In this document: one piece after another, positions 16,180 to 24,846 of the stretch
Layout of the letters: every line of letters starts with the position of its first letter
How positions within the stretch are numbered: the first letter of the stretch is position 1
NCBI GenBank assembly: GCA_021786265.1
Contig: JAJYNP010000022.1
Location: 10,264-74,263 of the forward strand
Length of the DNA: 64,000 nucleotides
Direction: 5' to 3'
Source: Chloroflexota bacterium
GTDB lineage: Bacteria > Chloroflexota > Limnocylindria > Limnocylindrales > CSP1-4
The notes under the pieces: generated by a model
Databases searched by the model: none
What the model was told of the DNA's origin: nothing
The model's input: the letters and a program-made list of their open reading frames with translations, nothing else
Made by a program: the position numbers and the translations under genes

Positions 16180-17283
16180 GTGCCGCAGATCGCCGCCGAC
16201 CCGGCTCAGATCCGTGTCGTGGACGCCACCGGCTGGGAGCCCGATCGCTGGGACGGGCTGGCCGCCCGCAGCCCCAGGGGCGAGGTCTTCCAGTCTCACG
16301 CCTGGGGCGAGAGCAAGGCCCGGCTCGGGTGGCGGCCGTTGCGGGTGGTCATCGAGCATGGGTCCACGCGCGTGGCGGTCGCGTCGCTCCAGGAACGGAT
16401 CCTCGCGCCCGCGCTTCCCGGCCCGCTCGGGCGTCTCACGTACCTCTACGCATCGCGCGGCCCGGTGCTGCTGACGGATGACGCGGGGGCGGCTGCCCTG
16501 GCGCTGCTGGGGCTGCGCCGGGTGGCCCGGGCACGCCGGGCGGCCGTGCTCACGATCGACCCGGCGTGGGAGGAGGGCGGCGAGCCGGCCCGGGCACTCC
16601 GCGCCGCAGGGTTCCGTCCGTCCCCGCGCGAGGTCCAGGTGTCCAGGACGGGCATGCTCGTCGCGATCCGCGAGACGGAGGGGGCGCAGCACGAACTGCT
16701 CGGCGACAGCACCGCGCGGAACATCAACAAGGCTCGCCGCGCCGGCGTCACCGTCGAGCGCGTGGACCTCGCGGGCGCGGCCGGGCGCGACGATGCGCTC
16801 GCCTGTTTCTGGGACATGTTCCAGGCGACCGGGCGACGGGAGGGGTTCATCGTCCGTGACCGAGCCTACCAGCTCGACCAGTGGCGCGCCCTCGGCGAGG
16901 CCGGACTTGCGAGCCTCTGGTTCGCGAGCCTCGCGGGACAGCGCCTGAACGGCGTCGTGCTCCTGCACTGCGGGCGCCGGCTGGTGTCGCACGTGGCCGG
17001 GTCGCCCGACGGCGCCGACCTGCGCGGGACACGGGCCAACCACCTGCTGCAGTGGGAGATCATCCGCTGGGGAGCCGCCAGCGGATTCACCGTGTACGAC
17101 CTGGGCGGTGTCGACACCCGGGACGCGCCGGGCCTGCCGGTCGATCGCACCCACCCGCTGTGGAACCTCTACGAGTTCAAGCGCGGCTTCGGGGCGCGCG
17201 GGGTCGTCTTCGTCCGCGCCCATGATCACGCGGCGCGCCCGCCGCTGGGCGCCGCGTGGAACCTGGTCCGCCGGTTTCGCTGA
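16180..17283 (+). CDS. FemABX-family aminoacyltransferase (copy 3)
   Basis: This is a 367-residue FemX-like enzyme: FQSHAWGESKARLGWRPL near the N-terminus, LTYLYASRGPVLL, STARNINKARRAGV, then ANHLLQWEIIRWGAASGFTVYDLGG and LYEFKRGFGARG at the C-terminus. It is separated from copy 2 by 54 nt and has its own promoter-like box. The acetyl/aminoacyl-transfer fold is clear; the amino acid added and its order relative to the other two copies cannot be read from sequence. Confidence 0.88.
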   Translation: MPQIAADPAQIRVVDATGWEPDRWDGLAARSPRGEVFQSHAWGESKARLGWRPLRVVIEHGSTRVAVASLQERILAPALPGPLGRLTYLYASRGPVLLTDDAGAAALALLGLRRVARARRAAVLTIDPAWEEGGEPARALRAAGFRPSPREVQVSRTGMLVAIRETEGAQHELLGDSTARNINKARRAGVTVERVDLAGAAGRDDALACFWDMFQATGRREGFIVRDRAYQLDQWRALGEAGLASLWFASLAGQRLNGVVLLHCGRRLVSHVAGSPDGADLRGTRANHLLQWEIIRWGAASGFTVYDLGGVDTRDAPGLPVDRTHPLWNLYEFKRGFGARGVVFVRAHDHAARPPLGAAWNLVRRFR

Positions 17284-17314
17284 GTGCCCGACCGTTGAGG
17301 ACGCGGTCGGGCGG

Positions 17315-17320
17315 TATGAT
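17315..17320 (+). promoter_or_regulatory. -10 box giving a leaderless rel transcript
   Basis: TATGAT lies 8 nt before the ATG at 17329. TTGAGG at 17295-17300 could serve as a -35, but the 14-bp spacer is short. No Shine-Dalgarno is present. Confidence 0.6.
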
Positions 17321-17328
17321 GGGCGCCC

Positions 17329-19566
17329 ATGTCGATCGAGCCAGCGAGCGCCCCCTCCCGCTCCGGCCGCCGGGGCGGCACCCGGGACGGTCTCGGCGCC
17401 AGCCCGGCGGAGACCCCCGAGGAGCTCGGCGCGCTCGCGCGTCGGCTCGTCGATGAAGTCCGCGAACACCACCCCACGGCCGACCTCTCGGACATCGAGC
17501 GCGCCTGCCAGTTCGCGGTCGAGGCGCACGCGGACCAGAAGCGGGCGAGCGGTGAGCCCTACGCCACCCACCCGATCGCGGCGGCGCAGACGCTCGCCGA
17601 GCTCGGCCTGGACCCGGTCGCGATCCAGGCCGCGCTCCTGCACGACATCCCGGAGGACACGGAGTACTCGCTGGAGGACATCGAGGAGCGCTTCGGGCCC
17701 GAGGTCGCCCGGCTCGTGGACGGCGTCACCAAGCTGTCGAAGTTCAGCGCGCACAGCCACGAGGAGCGCCAGGCCGAGAACATCCGCAAGATGTTCCTGG
17801 CCATGGCCGAGGACGTGCGCGTGGTCCTCATCAAGCTCGCCGACCGGCTGCACAACATGCGCACCATCGCCGGCCTTCCGCCGGAGAAGCAGCAGCGCAT
17901 CGCCCGGCAGACGCTCGAGATCTATGCGCCGCTGGCCGAACGTCTCGGGATCTGGCAGATGAAGTGGGAGCTCGAGGACCTCTCGTTCAAGGTGCTCGAG
18001 CCGGTCGCCTTCCGCTCGCTCGCCCAGCAGCTGGAGACGCGCCGGGCCGCGCGCGAGACCTACGTCGACCGGGCCATGACCGAGCTGCAGGAGGCGCTCG
18101 AGGTCAGCGGCATCCAGGCCAACCTGTCGGGCCGCCCGAAGCACCTGTACAGCATCCACCGCAAGATGCAGCGCAAGGCGGCCAACTTCGACGAGGTCTA
18201 CGACGTCTACGCGATCCGCGTGCTGGTCGACGAGGTCAAGGACTGCTACGCGGCGCTGGGGGTCGTCCACTCGCTCTGGCGCCCGATCCCCGGCCAGTTC
18301 GACGACTACATCGCGATGCCAAAGGCCAACGGCTACCAGAGCCTCCACACCGCGGTGATCGCCCTCGAGGGGCACCCGCTCGAGGTGCAGATCCGGACGC
18401 ACCAGATGCACCGCATCGCCGAGGTCGGGATCGCCGCGCACTGGCGGTACAAGGAAGGCTCGAAGTCCGACCGCGACTACGACGCGAAGCTCGCCTGGAT
18501 CCGGCAGCTCATGGAGTGGCAGCGCGAGGTCGCGGACGCCACCGAGTTCGTCGAGGGGCTCAAGCTCGACGTGTTCCAGGACCAGGTCTTCGTGTTCACA
18601 CCGAAAGGCGAGGTGAAGGACCTGCCGGCGGGCTCCACACCGCTCGACTTCGCGTACCGGATCCACACCGACATCGGCCATCGCTGCATCGGCGCCAAGG
18701 TCAACAACCGGCTCGTGCCGCTCGACTACAAGCTGCGCAACGGCGACATCGTCGAGATCGTGACCACCAGGGCCGCCCACGGGCCGTCCCGCGACTGGCT
18801 CTCGATCGTCCGCACCACCCACGCGCGGGAGAAGATCCGCCAGTGGTTCAAGCGCCAGCAGCGCGAGGAGAACATCGCGCACGGGCGGGAGGCGCTGGAC
18901 CGGGAGCTGCGCAGGCTGGCGCGCACGTCGCTCGAGCGCGTCGGGTCCGACCGCGTCTCCGAGATGGCGGAGCTCTACAAGTTCCCGACCGTGGACGACT
19001 TCCTGGCGGCGGTGGGCTACGGCGCGGTGAGCGCGCAGCAGGCCGTGATCCGGATGGGCGTGGTGGACGACTCGAACGAGACCGTCCTTCCGCAGGTGGC
19101 TCCCCCGACGCCTCCGGCGCAGGCCGGCGGCGTGCGCGTGAAGGGCGTGGGCGACCTGCTGGTGCGGTTCGCCGCGTGTTGCCACCCGATCCCCGGCGAC
19201 CCGATCATCGGCTTCATCACGCGGGGCAAGGGCGTCACAGTCCACCTCAGGGACTGCGTGACGATCCTCCACGAGAAGGACGTCGAGCGGCTCATCGAGG
19301 TGGAGTGGGAGGGGGCCGCGGAGCGGACCTACCCGATCGCGATCCGGCTCGACGCGTACGACCGCACGGGGCTTCTCTCCGACATCACCAACGTGGTGGC
19401 CGAGCAGAAGGTCAACATCGTGGCGGCGCACGTCGAGACGCATGCCGACCGCACGGCGACGGTGAGTGCCACGCTCCAGGTCTCATCGGTCGCCCAGCTT
19501 GCCAGGGTCCTGTCGCGCCTCGAACAGGTCAAGGACGTCTTCTCGGTCCAGCGCGCCCTGAGCTGA
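17329..19566 (+). CDS. relA: Bifunctional (p)ppGpp synthetase/hydrolase Rel
   Basis: This 745-residue long RSH has a ~40-residue disordered N-terminus. The HD hydrolase domain has the HDIPEDT motif (His105-Asp106, Glu109-Asp110) and KLADRLHNMRTI. The synthetase domain has GRPKHLYSIHRKM and DYIAMPKANGYQSLHTAV, followed by TGS (VFVFTPKGEVKDLPAGSTPL), a zinc-finger/RIS region with VRFAACCHPIPGD, and a C-terminal ACT domain. Both catalytic sites look intact, so it should make and degrade ppGpp in response to uncharged tRNA on the ribosome. It is followed by a strong hairpin, so it is probably monocistronic. Confidence 0.96.
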   Translation: MSIEPASAPSRSGRRGGTRDGLGASPAETPEELGALARRLVDEVREHHPTADLSDIERACQFAVEAHADQKRASGEPYATHPIAAAQTLAELGLDPVAIQAALLHDIPEDTEYSLEDIEERFGPEVARLVDGVTKLSKFSAHSHEERQAENIRKMFLAMAEDVRVVLIKLADRLHNMRTIAGLPPEKQQRIARQTLEIYAPLAERLGIWQMKWELEDLSFKVLEPVAFRSLAQQLETRRAARETYVDRAMTELQEALEVSGIQANLSGRPKHLYSIHRKMQRKAANFDEVYDVYAIRVLVDEVKDCYAALGVVHSLWRPIPGQFDDYIAMPKANGYQSLHTAVIALEGHPLEVQIRTHQMHRIAEVGIAAHWRYKEGSKSDRDYDAKLAWIRQLMEWQREVADATEFVEGLKLDVFQDQVFVFTPKGEVKDLPAGSTPLDFAYRIHTDIGHRCIGAKVNNRLVPLDYKLRNGDIVEIVTTRAAHGPSRDWLSIVRTTHAREKIRQWFKRQQREENIAHGREALDRELRRLARTSLERVGSDRVSEMAELYKFPTVDDFLAAVGYGAVSAQQAVIRMGVVDDSNETVLPQVAPPTPPAQAGGVRVKGVGDLLVRFAACCHPIPGDPIIGFITRGKGVTVHLRDCVTILHEKDVERLIEVEWEGAAERTYPIAIRLDAYDRTGLLSDITNVVAEQKVNIVAAHVETHADRTATVSATLQVSSVAQLARVLSRLEQVKDVFSVQRALS

Positions 19567-19570
19567 CGGG

Positions 19571-19610
19571 GCGCGCGTGTCCGCCCTCGCGGGCGGAGCC
19601 GCACGCGCGC
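19571..19610 (+). terminator. Long hairpin after rel
   Basis: GCGCGCGTG (571-579) pairs with CACGCGCGC (602-610). Inside it CCGCCC (581-586) pairs with GGGCGG (591-596) around a TCGC loop. No T-tract follows. It lies between the convergent rel and the minus-strand gene ending at 19619, so it may stop transcription from both sides. Confidence 0.6.
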
Positions 19611-19618
19611 CGACATGC

Positions 19619-19927
19619 TCAGCCCGCGCCGATCCGGCGCGCCGCGTCCGCCGCCTCCCGCGCGGCCTGCTCGAAGCCGTTGTCGCGGTACCAGTCGCCG
19701 CCGGCGAGCCAGGTGCGCAGCGAGGCGGCGACGTAGCGGAGCACGAACCCCACGGGCCCATATCGCCGCCACTGCCAGACATGTTCCAGCTCATGGGCGA
19801 GCTCGGGCGGGTCCAGTCGTCGCCAGCTCACGATCGTGCGCCCGACGGTGATCGCCAGCCAGTTCGGCAGCAGAACCTCGCCGACCGGCCGGAGACCGGG
19901 CCGGACGAGCAGGCGGACGCGGATCAC
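19619..19927 (-). CDS. Small HELEH-motif putative zinc metallopeptidase-like protein
   Basis: This protein of 102 residues contains LAHELEHVWQWRRYG, an HExxH zinc-protease-type motif. It is followed by GFVLRYVAASLRTWL and a WYRDNGFEQAAREAA helix with an acidic residue that could act as third ligand. The fold resembles the short 'DUF4157-like' HExxH proteins seen in many bacteria, whose role is not established. The start is placed at GTG 19927 because CATACT, a -10-like box, lies 6 nt upstream; longer readings to 20068 are low-complexity. No signal peptide is visible. Confidence 0.6.
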   Translation of the reverse strand: MIRVRLLVRPGLRPVGEVLLPNWLAITVGRTIVSWRRLDPPELAHELEHVWQWRRYGPVGFVLRYVAASLRTWLAGGDWYRDNGFEQAAREAADAARRIGAG

Positions 19928-20088
19928 GGGACCAGTATGCGCATGTGAGCGGCCGCCGGGGCAGCCTCGACGGGGCCATCGCCGGCCGCCGACGCGAGCA
20001 CGACGGACTGGAGGACCCCACCGCCGGCGCGGGCGCTCGTCCGCCGGCGCGAACGCCACGGGCCGCACGACCGGACCGCCGCACCGGA

Positions 20089-20094
20089 TAGACT
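20089..20094 (+). promoter_or_regulatory. -10 box giving a leaderless hisS transcript
   Basis: TAGACT ends 6 nt before the ATG at 20101, without a Shine-Dalgarno. The 160 bp upstream, back to the divergent HELEH gene, holds no other recognisable feature. Confidence 0.5.
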
Positions 20095-20100
20095 TCGGGC

Positions 20101-21387
20101 ATGCCCTCCTACCGAGCCCCGCGCGGCACCCGCGACCTGCTGCCCGCCGGGCATCGGGCGTGGGAGCGCCTGTCGGCCCTCGCCGGCGATCTCGCCCGTC
20201 GCTACGGATACGCCGGGATCGAGACGCCGCTGTTCGAGCAGACGGCGGTGTTCGAGCGGGGCGTCGGCGAGGTCACCGACATCGTGGAGAAGGAGCTCTT
20301 CCGCATCCAGCCACGGACCGAGGAGGCCGAATCCTGGGCCCTCCGGCCCGAGGGGACCGCCGGCATCGTGCGGGCGTACGTGCAGCACGGCATGCACACC
20401 CTGCCCCAGCCGGTACGTGTGCAGTACGTCGGGCCGATGTTCCGGTACGACCGGCCGCAGGCGGGACGGTACCGGCAGTTCTGGCAGTGGGACGTGGAGG
20501 CGATCGGCGATCCGGGTCCCGCCATCGATGCGGAGATCGTGGAGCTGGGGCATCGCTTCTACACCGAGGCGGGCCTGTCGAACGTGAAGGTCCTGCTGAA
20601 CTCGATCGGCGACCCCGCCTGCCGGCCGGCGTACATCGCCGAGCTCACCGCGTACTTCGGGGCACACCTCGATCAACTGCCCGACCTGGAGCGCGCACGG
20701 CTGTCGGCCAACCCGTTGCGCCTGCTCGACTCGAAGGACCCCGACATGGCGGCGCTGAACGCCGCGGCGCCGCGCATGGTCGACCGGCTCTGCGACGCCT
20801 GCCGGGCCCATTTCGACGCGGTGCGTGCTCACCTCGATGCCCTCGGCGTGCCGGTGCGGCCGGAACCCTCGCTGGTCCGGGGCCTCGACTACTACACGCG
20901 GACCGCCTTCGAGTACTACCGCGAAGGTGCCGAGGGCCAGCAGCAGGCGCTCGGCGGGGGCGGGCGCTACGACGGGCTGGTCCAGCTGCTGGGCGGCAAA
21001 CCGACGCCCGGGATCGGGTTCGCGCTGGGGATCGACCGCGTGATCCTGGCGCTCGCGGAGGAGGGCCTGGAGTCGCCCGCCGCACCCGGCCCGTCCGCCT
21101 TCGTGACCAGCGCGGATCCCGCCGACACGGTGGCTCGCCTGCGGCTGGCGACCGAGCTGCGCCGGGACGGGATCGCGGCCCGTGCCGACCTGGGGAAGCG
21201 CCGCCTGGCACGCCAGCTGGAGCAGGCGTCGCGCGAGGGCGCCCACTTTGCCGTGATCCTGGGCGACGAGCTGCGCGAGGGGATGGTGCAGCTGCGGGAC
21301 CTGCGCTCGGCATCCCAGCACCCGGTGCCGGTCGCGGAGCTGGCACGCGAGATCGAGCGGGGCGAGGGCTCCCACCGGCACGGCTGA
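20101..21387 (+). CDS. hisS: Histidyl-tRNA synthetase
   Basis: This class II synthetase of 428 residues charges tRNA-His. Motif 1 and the start region read PRGTRDLLPAG. Motif 2 is VQYVGPMFRYDRPQAGRYRQFWQ. The two histidine-specific motifs are VRGLDYYTRTAFEY and ALGGGGRYDGLV. Motif 3 is GIGFALGIDRV, and a C-terminal anticodon-binding domain follows. It is 30 nt upstream of aspS, which has its own -10-like box. The hisS-aspS pairing is common in bacteria. Confidence 0.97.
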   Translation: MPSYRAPRGTRDLLPAGHRAWERLSALAGDLARRYGYAGIETPLFEQTAVFERGVGEVTDIVEKELFRIQPRTEEAESWALRPEGTAGIVRAYVQHGMHTLPQPVRVQYVGPMFRYDRPQAGRYRQFWQWDVEAIGDPGPAIDAEIVELGHRFYTEAGLSNVKVLLNSIGDPACRPAYIAELTAYFGAHLDQLPDLERARLSANPLRLLDSKDPDMAALNAAAPRMVDRLCDACRAHFDAVRAHLDALGVPVRPEPSLVRGLDYYTRTAFEYYREGAEGQQQALGGGGRYDGLVQLLGGKPTPGIGFALGIDRVILALAEEGLESPAAPGPSAFVTSADPADTVARLRLATELRRDGIAARADLGKRRLARQLEQASREGAHFAVILGDELREGMVQLRDLRSASQHPVPVAELAREIERGEGSHRHG

Positions 21388-21403
21388 GGGCGGCGCCATC
21401 CCG

Positions 21404-21409
21404 TACGAT
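21404..21409 (+). promoter_or_regulatory. -10 box before aspS
   Basis: TACGAT ends 8 nt before the ATG at 21418. aspS could therefore be made from a leaderless transcript as well as by read-through from hisS. Confidence 0.5.
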
Positions 21410-21417
21410 GTGGAGCC

Positions 21418-23331
21418 ATGACCGACGCCACCGTGTCGTCGCCCGCCCTCGACGACCTTGCCACCCCCTACCGAACCGACACCTGCGGCGGCCTGCGGGC
21501 GTCCGACGCCGGCCGTGAGGCCCGCCTGGCGGGCTGGGTGCACCGTCGGCGCGACCATGGCCACCTGATCTTCCTCGACCTGCGCGACCGGCACGGCATC
21601 ACGCAGGTCGTCGTGGATGCGCAGGAGGCCCCTGATGCGCACGCCGCAGCGGCCCGCGTGCGTGCCGAGTTCGTCGTGTCGACCGCAGGTGCCGTCGCGC
21701 GCCGGCTGCCCGGGACCGAGAACCCGAAGCTCGCCACCGGCGACGTGGAGCTGCGGGCGCGGGACATCGACATCCTGGCCGAGGCGAAGACCCCGCCCTT
21801 CTACATCAACGAGCCGGAAGCGCCTGTCGAGGAGGCCGTGCGGCTGCGCTACCGGTACCTGGATATCCGGCGCGAGCCAATGCGGGACCGGCTGCTGCTG
21901 CGGTCGAACCTCGTGCGGGCCATCCGCGACGCCCACCACCGCGCCGGCTTCGTCGAGATCGAGACCCCCATCCTCATCAAGTCGACCCCAGAGGGCGCCC
22001 GCGACTTCATCGTGCCGAGCCGGCTCCAGCCCGGGACCGTGTACGCGCTCCCGCAGAGCCCGCAGCAGCTCAAGCAGCTGCTGATGGTGGCCGGGATGGA
22101 CCGCTACTTCCAGATCGCGCGGTGCTTCCGGGACGAGGACCTGCGCGGGGACCGGCAGCCGGAGTTCACCCAGCTCGACCTCGAGATGAGCTTCGTGCGC
22201 GAGCAGACGGTCATGGATTTCGTGGAGGCGATGGCCATCGAGGTCAGCCGCGCCGTCGTCCCGGAGCGCCCGCTCCAGGACGTCCCGTTCCCGCGCTTCA
22301 CCTACGAGGAGGCACTGGAGCGTTTCGGATCCGACAAGCCCGATCTGCGGTTCGGGATGGAGCTGGTGGACCTCGCGCCGGCGCTGCAGGCCGACGGTGG
22401 CGGGGAGGGCACCGGCTTTCGCGTCTTCGACGAGGCGATCGCCGGCGGCGGACGCGTGAAGGGCGTCGTGGCGCCCGGCATGGCCGCCGCGAGCCGCCGC
22501 GACATCGATGAGCTGATGGCGTTCGCACGCCGGTACGGGGCGCGCGGGCTGGTGCACGTGTCGGTGGACGGCGACGGCGCAGTCCACTCGCCCGTGGGCA
22601 AGTACCTGGGCGAGGAACGGCTGCGGGCGATGGTGGCGGCCGCCGGCGCGACCCCCGGCGACCTGCTGCTGGTGGTCGCCGATCAGCCGGCCGTGACGGC
22701 CGACGTGCTCGGGAGGCTCCGCCGCGAGCTGGGCGAGCGACTCGGCCTCGTCGACCCGAACGTGCTGGCGTACTGCTGGGTGTACCGCTTCCCGATGTAC
22801 CAGTGGGACGCCGACAACGGCCGCTGGGATGCCACGCACAACCCGTTCTCCGGCGTGGTGCCCGAGGACGAGCCGCTGCTGGTGACCGCCTCGGGCAACC
22901 CGTACCGACCGTCCCCGGAGGACCCGGCGGGCCGCGCGCGGGCCATGCAGTACGACATCGCGCTGAACGGCTGGGAGCTCGGCGGCGGCTCGGTCCGGAT
23001 CCACCGGCGGGAGCTGCTGGAGCGGAGCTTCGCGCTGCAGGGCTACTCGCAGGAACGGATGCACGGCCTGTTCGGAGGAATCCTGGAGGCATTCGAGTAT
23101 GGCGCGCCACCGCACGGCGGGATCGCGCTCGGCATCGACCGGTGGGCGGCGCTGCTCGCGGACCAGACGAACATCCGGGAGGTCATGGCGTTCCCCAAGA
23201 CCTCGTCGGGGACCGACCTGATGCTCGAGGCTCCCTCGGCACCGGACCCCGCGCAGTACGCGGAACTCGGACTGCGATACGTCGGCGCGCCTTCCACCGG
23301 GGACGCGCCCGTCGTGCCGCCCGGCGCGTAG
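21418..23331 (+). CDS. aspS: Aspartyl-tRNA synthetase
   Basis: This bacterial-type AspRS has 637 residues. It comprises the OB-fold anticodon domain (LAGWVHRRRDHGHLIFLDLR), the class II catalytic core with the QSPQQLKQLLM flexible loop, motif 2 FQIARCFRDEDLRGDRQPEFTQ, the inserted GAD domain (~310-420), and motif 3 GGIALGIDRWAALLAD. Whether it also charges tRNA-Asn cannot be judged, because neither asnS nor gatCAB is in the window. Confidence 0.97.
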   Translation: MTDATVSSPALDDLATPYRTDTCGGLRASDAGREARLAGWVHRRRDHGHLIFLDLRDRHGITQVVVDAQEAPDAHAAAARVRAEFVVSTAGAVARRLPGTENPKLATGDVELRARDIDILAEAKTPPFYINEPEAPVEEAVRLRYRYLDIRREPMRDRLLLRSNLVRAIRDAHHRAGFVEIETPILIKSTPEGARDFIVPSRLQPGTVYALPQSPQQLKQLLMVAGMDRYFQIARCFRDEDLRGDRQPEFTQLDLEMSFVREQTVMDFVEAMAIEVSRAVVPERPLQDVPFPRFTYEEALERFGSDKPDLRFGMELVDLAPALQADGGGEGTGFRVFDEAIAGGGRVKGVVAPGMAAASRRDIDELMAFARRYGARGLVHVSVDGDGAVHSPVGKYLGEERLRAMVAAAGATPGDLLLVVADQPAVTADVLGRLRRELGERLGLVDPNVLAYCWVYRFPMYQWDADNGRWDATHNPFSGVVPEDEPLLVTASGNPYRPSPEDPAGRARAMQYDIALNGWELGGGSVRIHRRELLERSFALQGYSQERMHGLFGGILEAFEYGAPPHGGIALGIDRWAALLADQTNIREVMAFPKTSSGTDLMLEAPSAPDPAQYAELGLRYVGAPSTGDAPVVPPGA

Positions 23332-23352
23332 CCCGGCACGCACCGGGCGGTC

Positions 23353-24291
23353 GTGGGCTGGGTCGGAGCCGTCGCGCGACACCCGCGGGCGGGGGCGCTG
23401 GCCGGCGCGCTCTGCATCGCCTGCTCGGGGATCTTCTTCCGGTTCTCGGGGACCACCCCCGCCACCGCGACAGTCTTCCGCTGCCTCTACGCGCTGCCGT
23501 TCCTGGCGCCGATCGCCCTGGCGGAACGACGCCAGCTGGGATCCTTCGGACGCCATGGGCACGCCATCGCCGGGCTTGCCGGGCTCTTCTTCGCCGTGGA
23601 CCTCCTGGCCTGGCAGCACGCGGTCCTGGAGGTGGGAGCCGGCCTGGCGACCGTGCTGGCGAACCTCCAGGTCGTAGTGGTCGCCGCGGTGGCGTGGGTG
23701 GCGCTGCGCGAGCGGCCGTCTCGCGGGCTGCTTGCGTCGATGCCGGCGATGCTCGCGGGCGTGGTGCTGATCTCCGGGCTCGTCGGCGGCCGAGCGTACG
23801 GCGCCGACCCCCGCCTCGGCGCGGTCCTCGGCATCGTCTCCGCGATCGCCTACGCCGGGTACCTGCTGCTGGCGCGGCAGGGCAACCCCGGCGGGCTCCG
23901 CCCCGCGACCGTCCTCTTCGACGCGAGCGCAGCCACGGTCGTCGCCGGAGTCCTGATCGGCACGCTGCTCGGCGAGTTCGACCCGGTCCCATCCTGGCCG
24001 GCGCATGGCTGGCTGCTGCTCCTGGCCATCACGGCCCAGGTCGCCGGGTACCTGCTGATCGCGGCATCGCTGCCGCGCCTGCCCGCGGCGCTTACCTCGG
24101 TGATCCTGCTCGCGCAGCCCGTGACGACGGTCTTCCTGGGCGCGGTGCTGCTGGGCGAGGCCCCCTCCATCGTCCAGCTCGGCGGGGTGGCGCTCATCGT
24201 CCTCGGTCTCGTGGCCGCCAACGCCCGGCCGCGGGCCGGTGCCGTCTCCCGGGAACCGCTGGCGGAAGCCGGAAGCGTCGCCGCGCCCTGA
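23353..24291 (+). CDS. EamA-family drug/metabolite transporter
   Basis: At 312 residues this protein has ten predicted membrane helices in two EamA repeats. The first has SGIFFRFSGTTPATATVFRCLYALPF and a conserved ALRERPSR loop at its end. The second ends with SVILLAQPVTTVFLGAVLLGE. DMT-superfamily permeases export amino acids, nucleobases or drugs; the substrate is not predictable here. It starts at GTG 23353, 21 nt after aspS, and ends 6 nt from the convergent acetyltransferase. Confidence 0.88.
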   Translation: MGWVGAVARHPRAGALAGALCIACSGIFFRFSGTTPATATVFRCLYALPFLAPIALAERRQLGSFGRHGHAIAGLAGLFFAVDLLAWQHAVLEVGAGLATVLANLQVVVVAAVAWVALRERPSRGLLASMPAMLAGVVLISGLVGGRAYGADPRLGAVLGIVSAIAYAGYLLLARQGNPGGLRPATVLFDASAATVVAGVLIGTLLGEFDPVPSWPAHGWLLLLAITAQVAGYLLIAASLPRLPAALTSVILLAQPVTTVFLGAVLLGEAPSIVQLGGVALIVLGLVAANARPRAGAVSREPLAEAGSVAAP

Positions 24292-24297
24292 CCGGGG

Positions 24298-24846
24298 TCA
24301 ACCCGGGACTCCGGCGCCCCCGGCACCCTCGCGTGCCTCGCCGAGCAGCAACTCCACGATGACGGTGTCCCGCCAGGCGCCGTCGAGCCTGCCGTGCCTG
24401 CGATACGTGCCCACCTCGCGGAACCCGAGCCGGGCGCACAGCCGCCGGCTCGCGACGTTCTCCGGGAAGATGCGCGACACGAGCTTCCAGAACCCCGCCG
24501 CCTCGCAGGCCGCGATCAGCCCCTCGAGCGCCGCGCGTCCGGCCCCCGTACCGCGCGCGTCTCGCGCCGCGTAGACCGAAAACTCCGCGACGCCGTCGTA
24601 GCAGGCCCGCGGCCGGTAGGTGCTCGCCGCCGCCCCCGCCACCACCCCGCCCCCTCGCACGGCCACCACCACCGGATGGCGCCCTGCCTTCTCGGCCAGC
24701 CAGGCCGCCATCTCCTCCGCGGTCCTCGGCCGCGTCTCGAACGTCGCGAGGCGGTCCTCGATCCCCTCGGTGTAGATCGCGGCGATGGCGGCGGCGTCGC
24801 CGGCGCGCGCCGGCCTGACCACCGTCCGGGGGGCGCCGGCGGTCAT
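24298..24846 (-). CDS. arsN1: GNAT acetyltransferase, ArsN1 (arsinothricin/phosphinothricin) type
   Basis: At 182 residues this is a single GNAT domain. The N-terminus (RPARAGDAAAIAAIYTEGIE, then RLATFETRPRT) and the acetyl-CoA loop with AEFSVYAARDARGTGAGRAA are typical. The block FWKLVSRIFPENVASRRL followed by REVGTYRRHGRLDG-WRDTVIVE matches the ArsN1/PAT subgroup. That subgroup acetylates the alpha-amino group of arsinothricin or phosphinothricin. Its ATG overlaps the upstream stop (ATGA), so it is translationally coupled to the nucleotidyltransferase-like gene. No other ars gene is nearby; another amine substrate is possible. Confidence 0.82.
   Translation of the reverse strand: MTAGAPRTVVRPARAGDAAAIAAIYTEGIEDRLATFETRPRTAEEMAAWLAEKAGRHPVVVAVRGGGVVAGAAASTYRPRACYDGVAEFSVYAARDARGTGAGRAALEGLIAACEAAGFWKLVSRIFPENVASRRLCARLGFREVGTYRRHGRLDGAWRDTVIVELLLGEAREGAGGAGVPG

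Noticed and set aside
14554..19443. A 1,629-codon open frame on the minus strand
   Set aside because: It is antisense to murE, two fem genes and rel, has Arg/Ala/Gly/His-rich composition with no domain, and is an effect of high GC and codon bias.
19924..24006. A 1,360-codon open frame on the minus strand
   Set aside because: It lies antisense to hisS, aspS and the EamA gene, whose conserved motifs are unmistakable on the + strand; the minus translation shows no domain.
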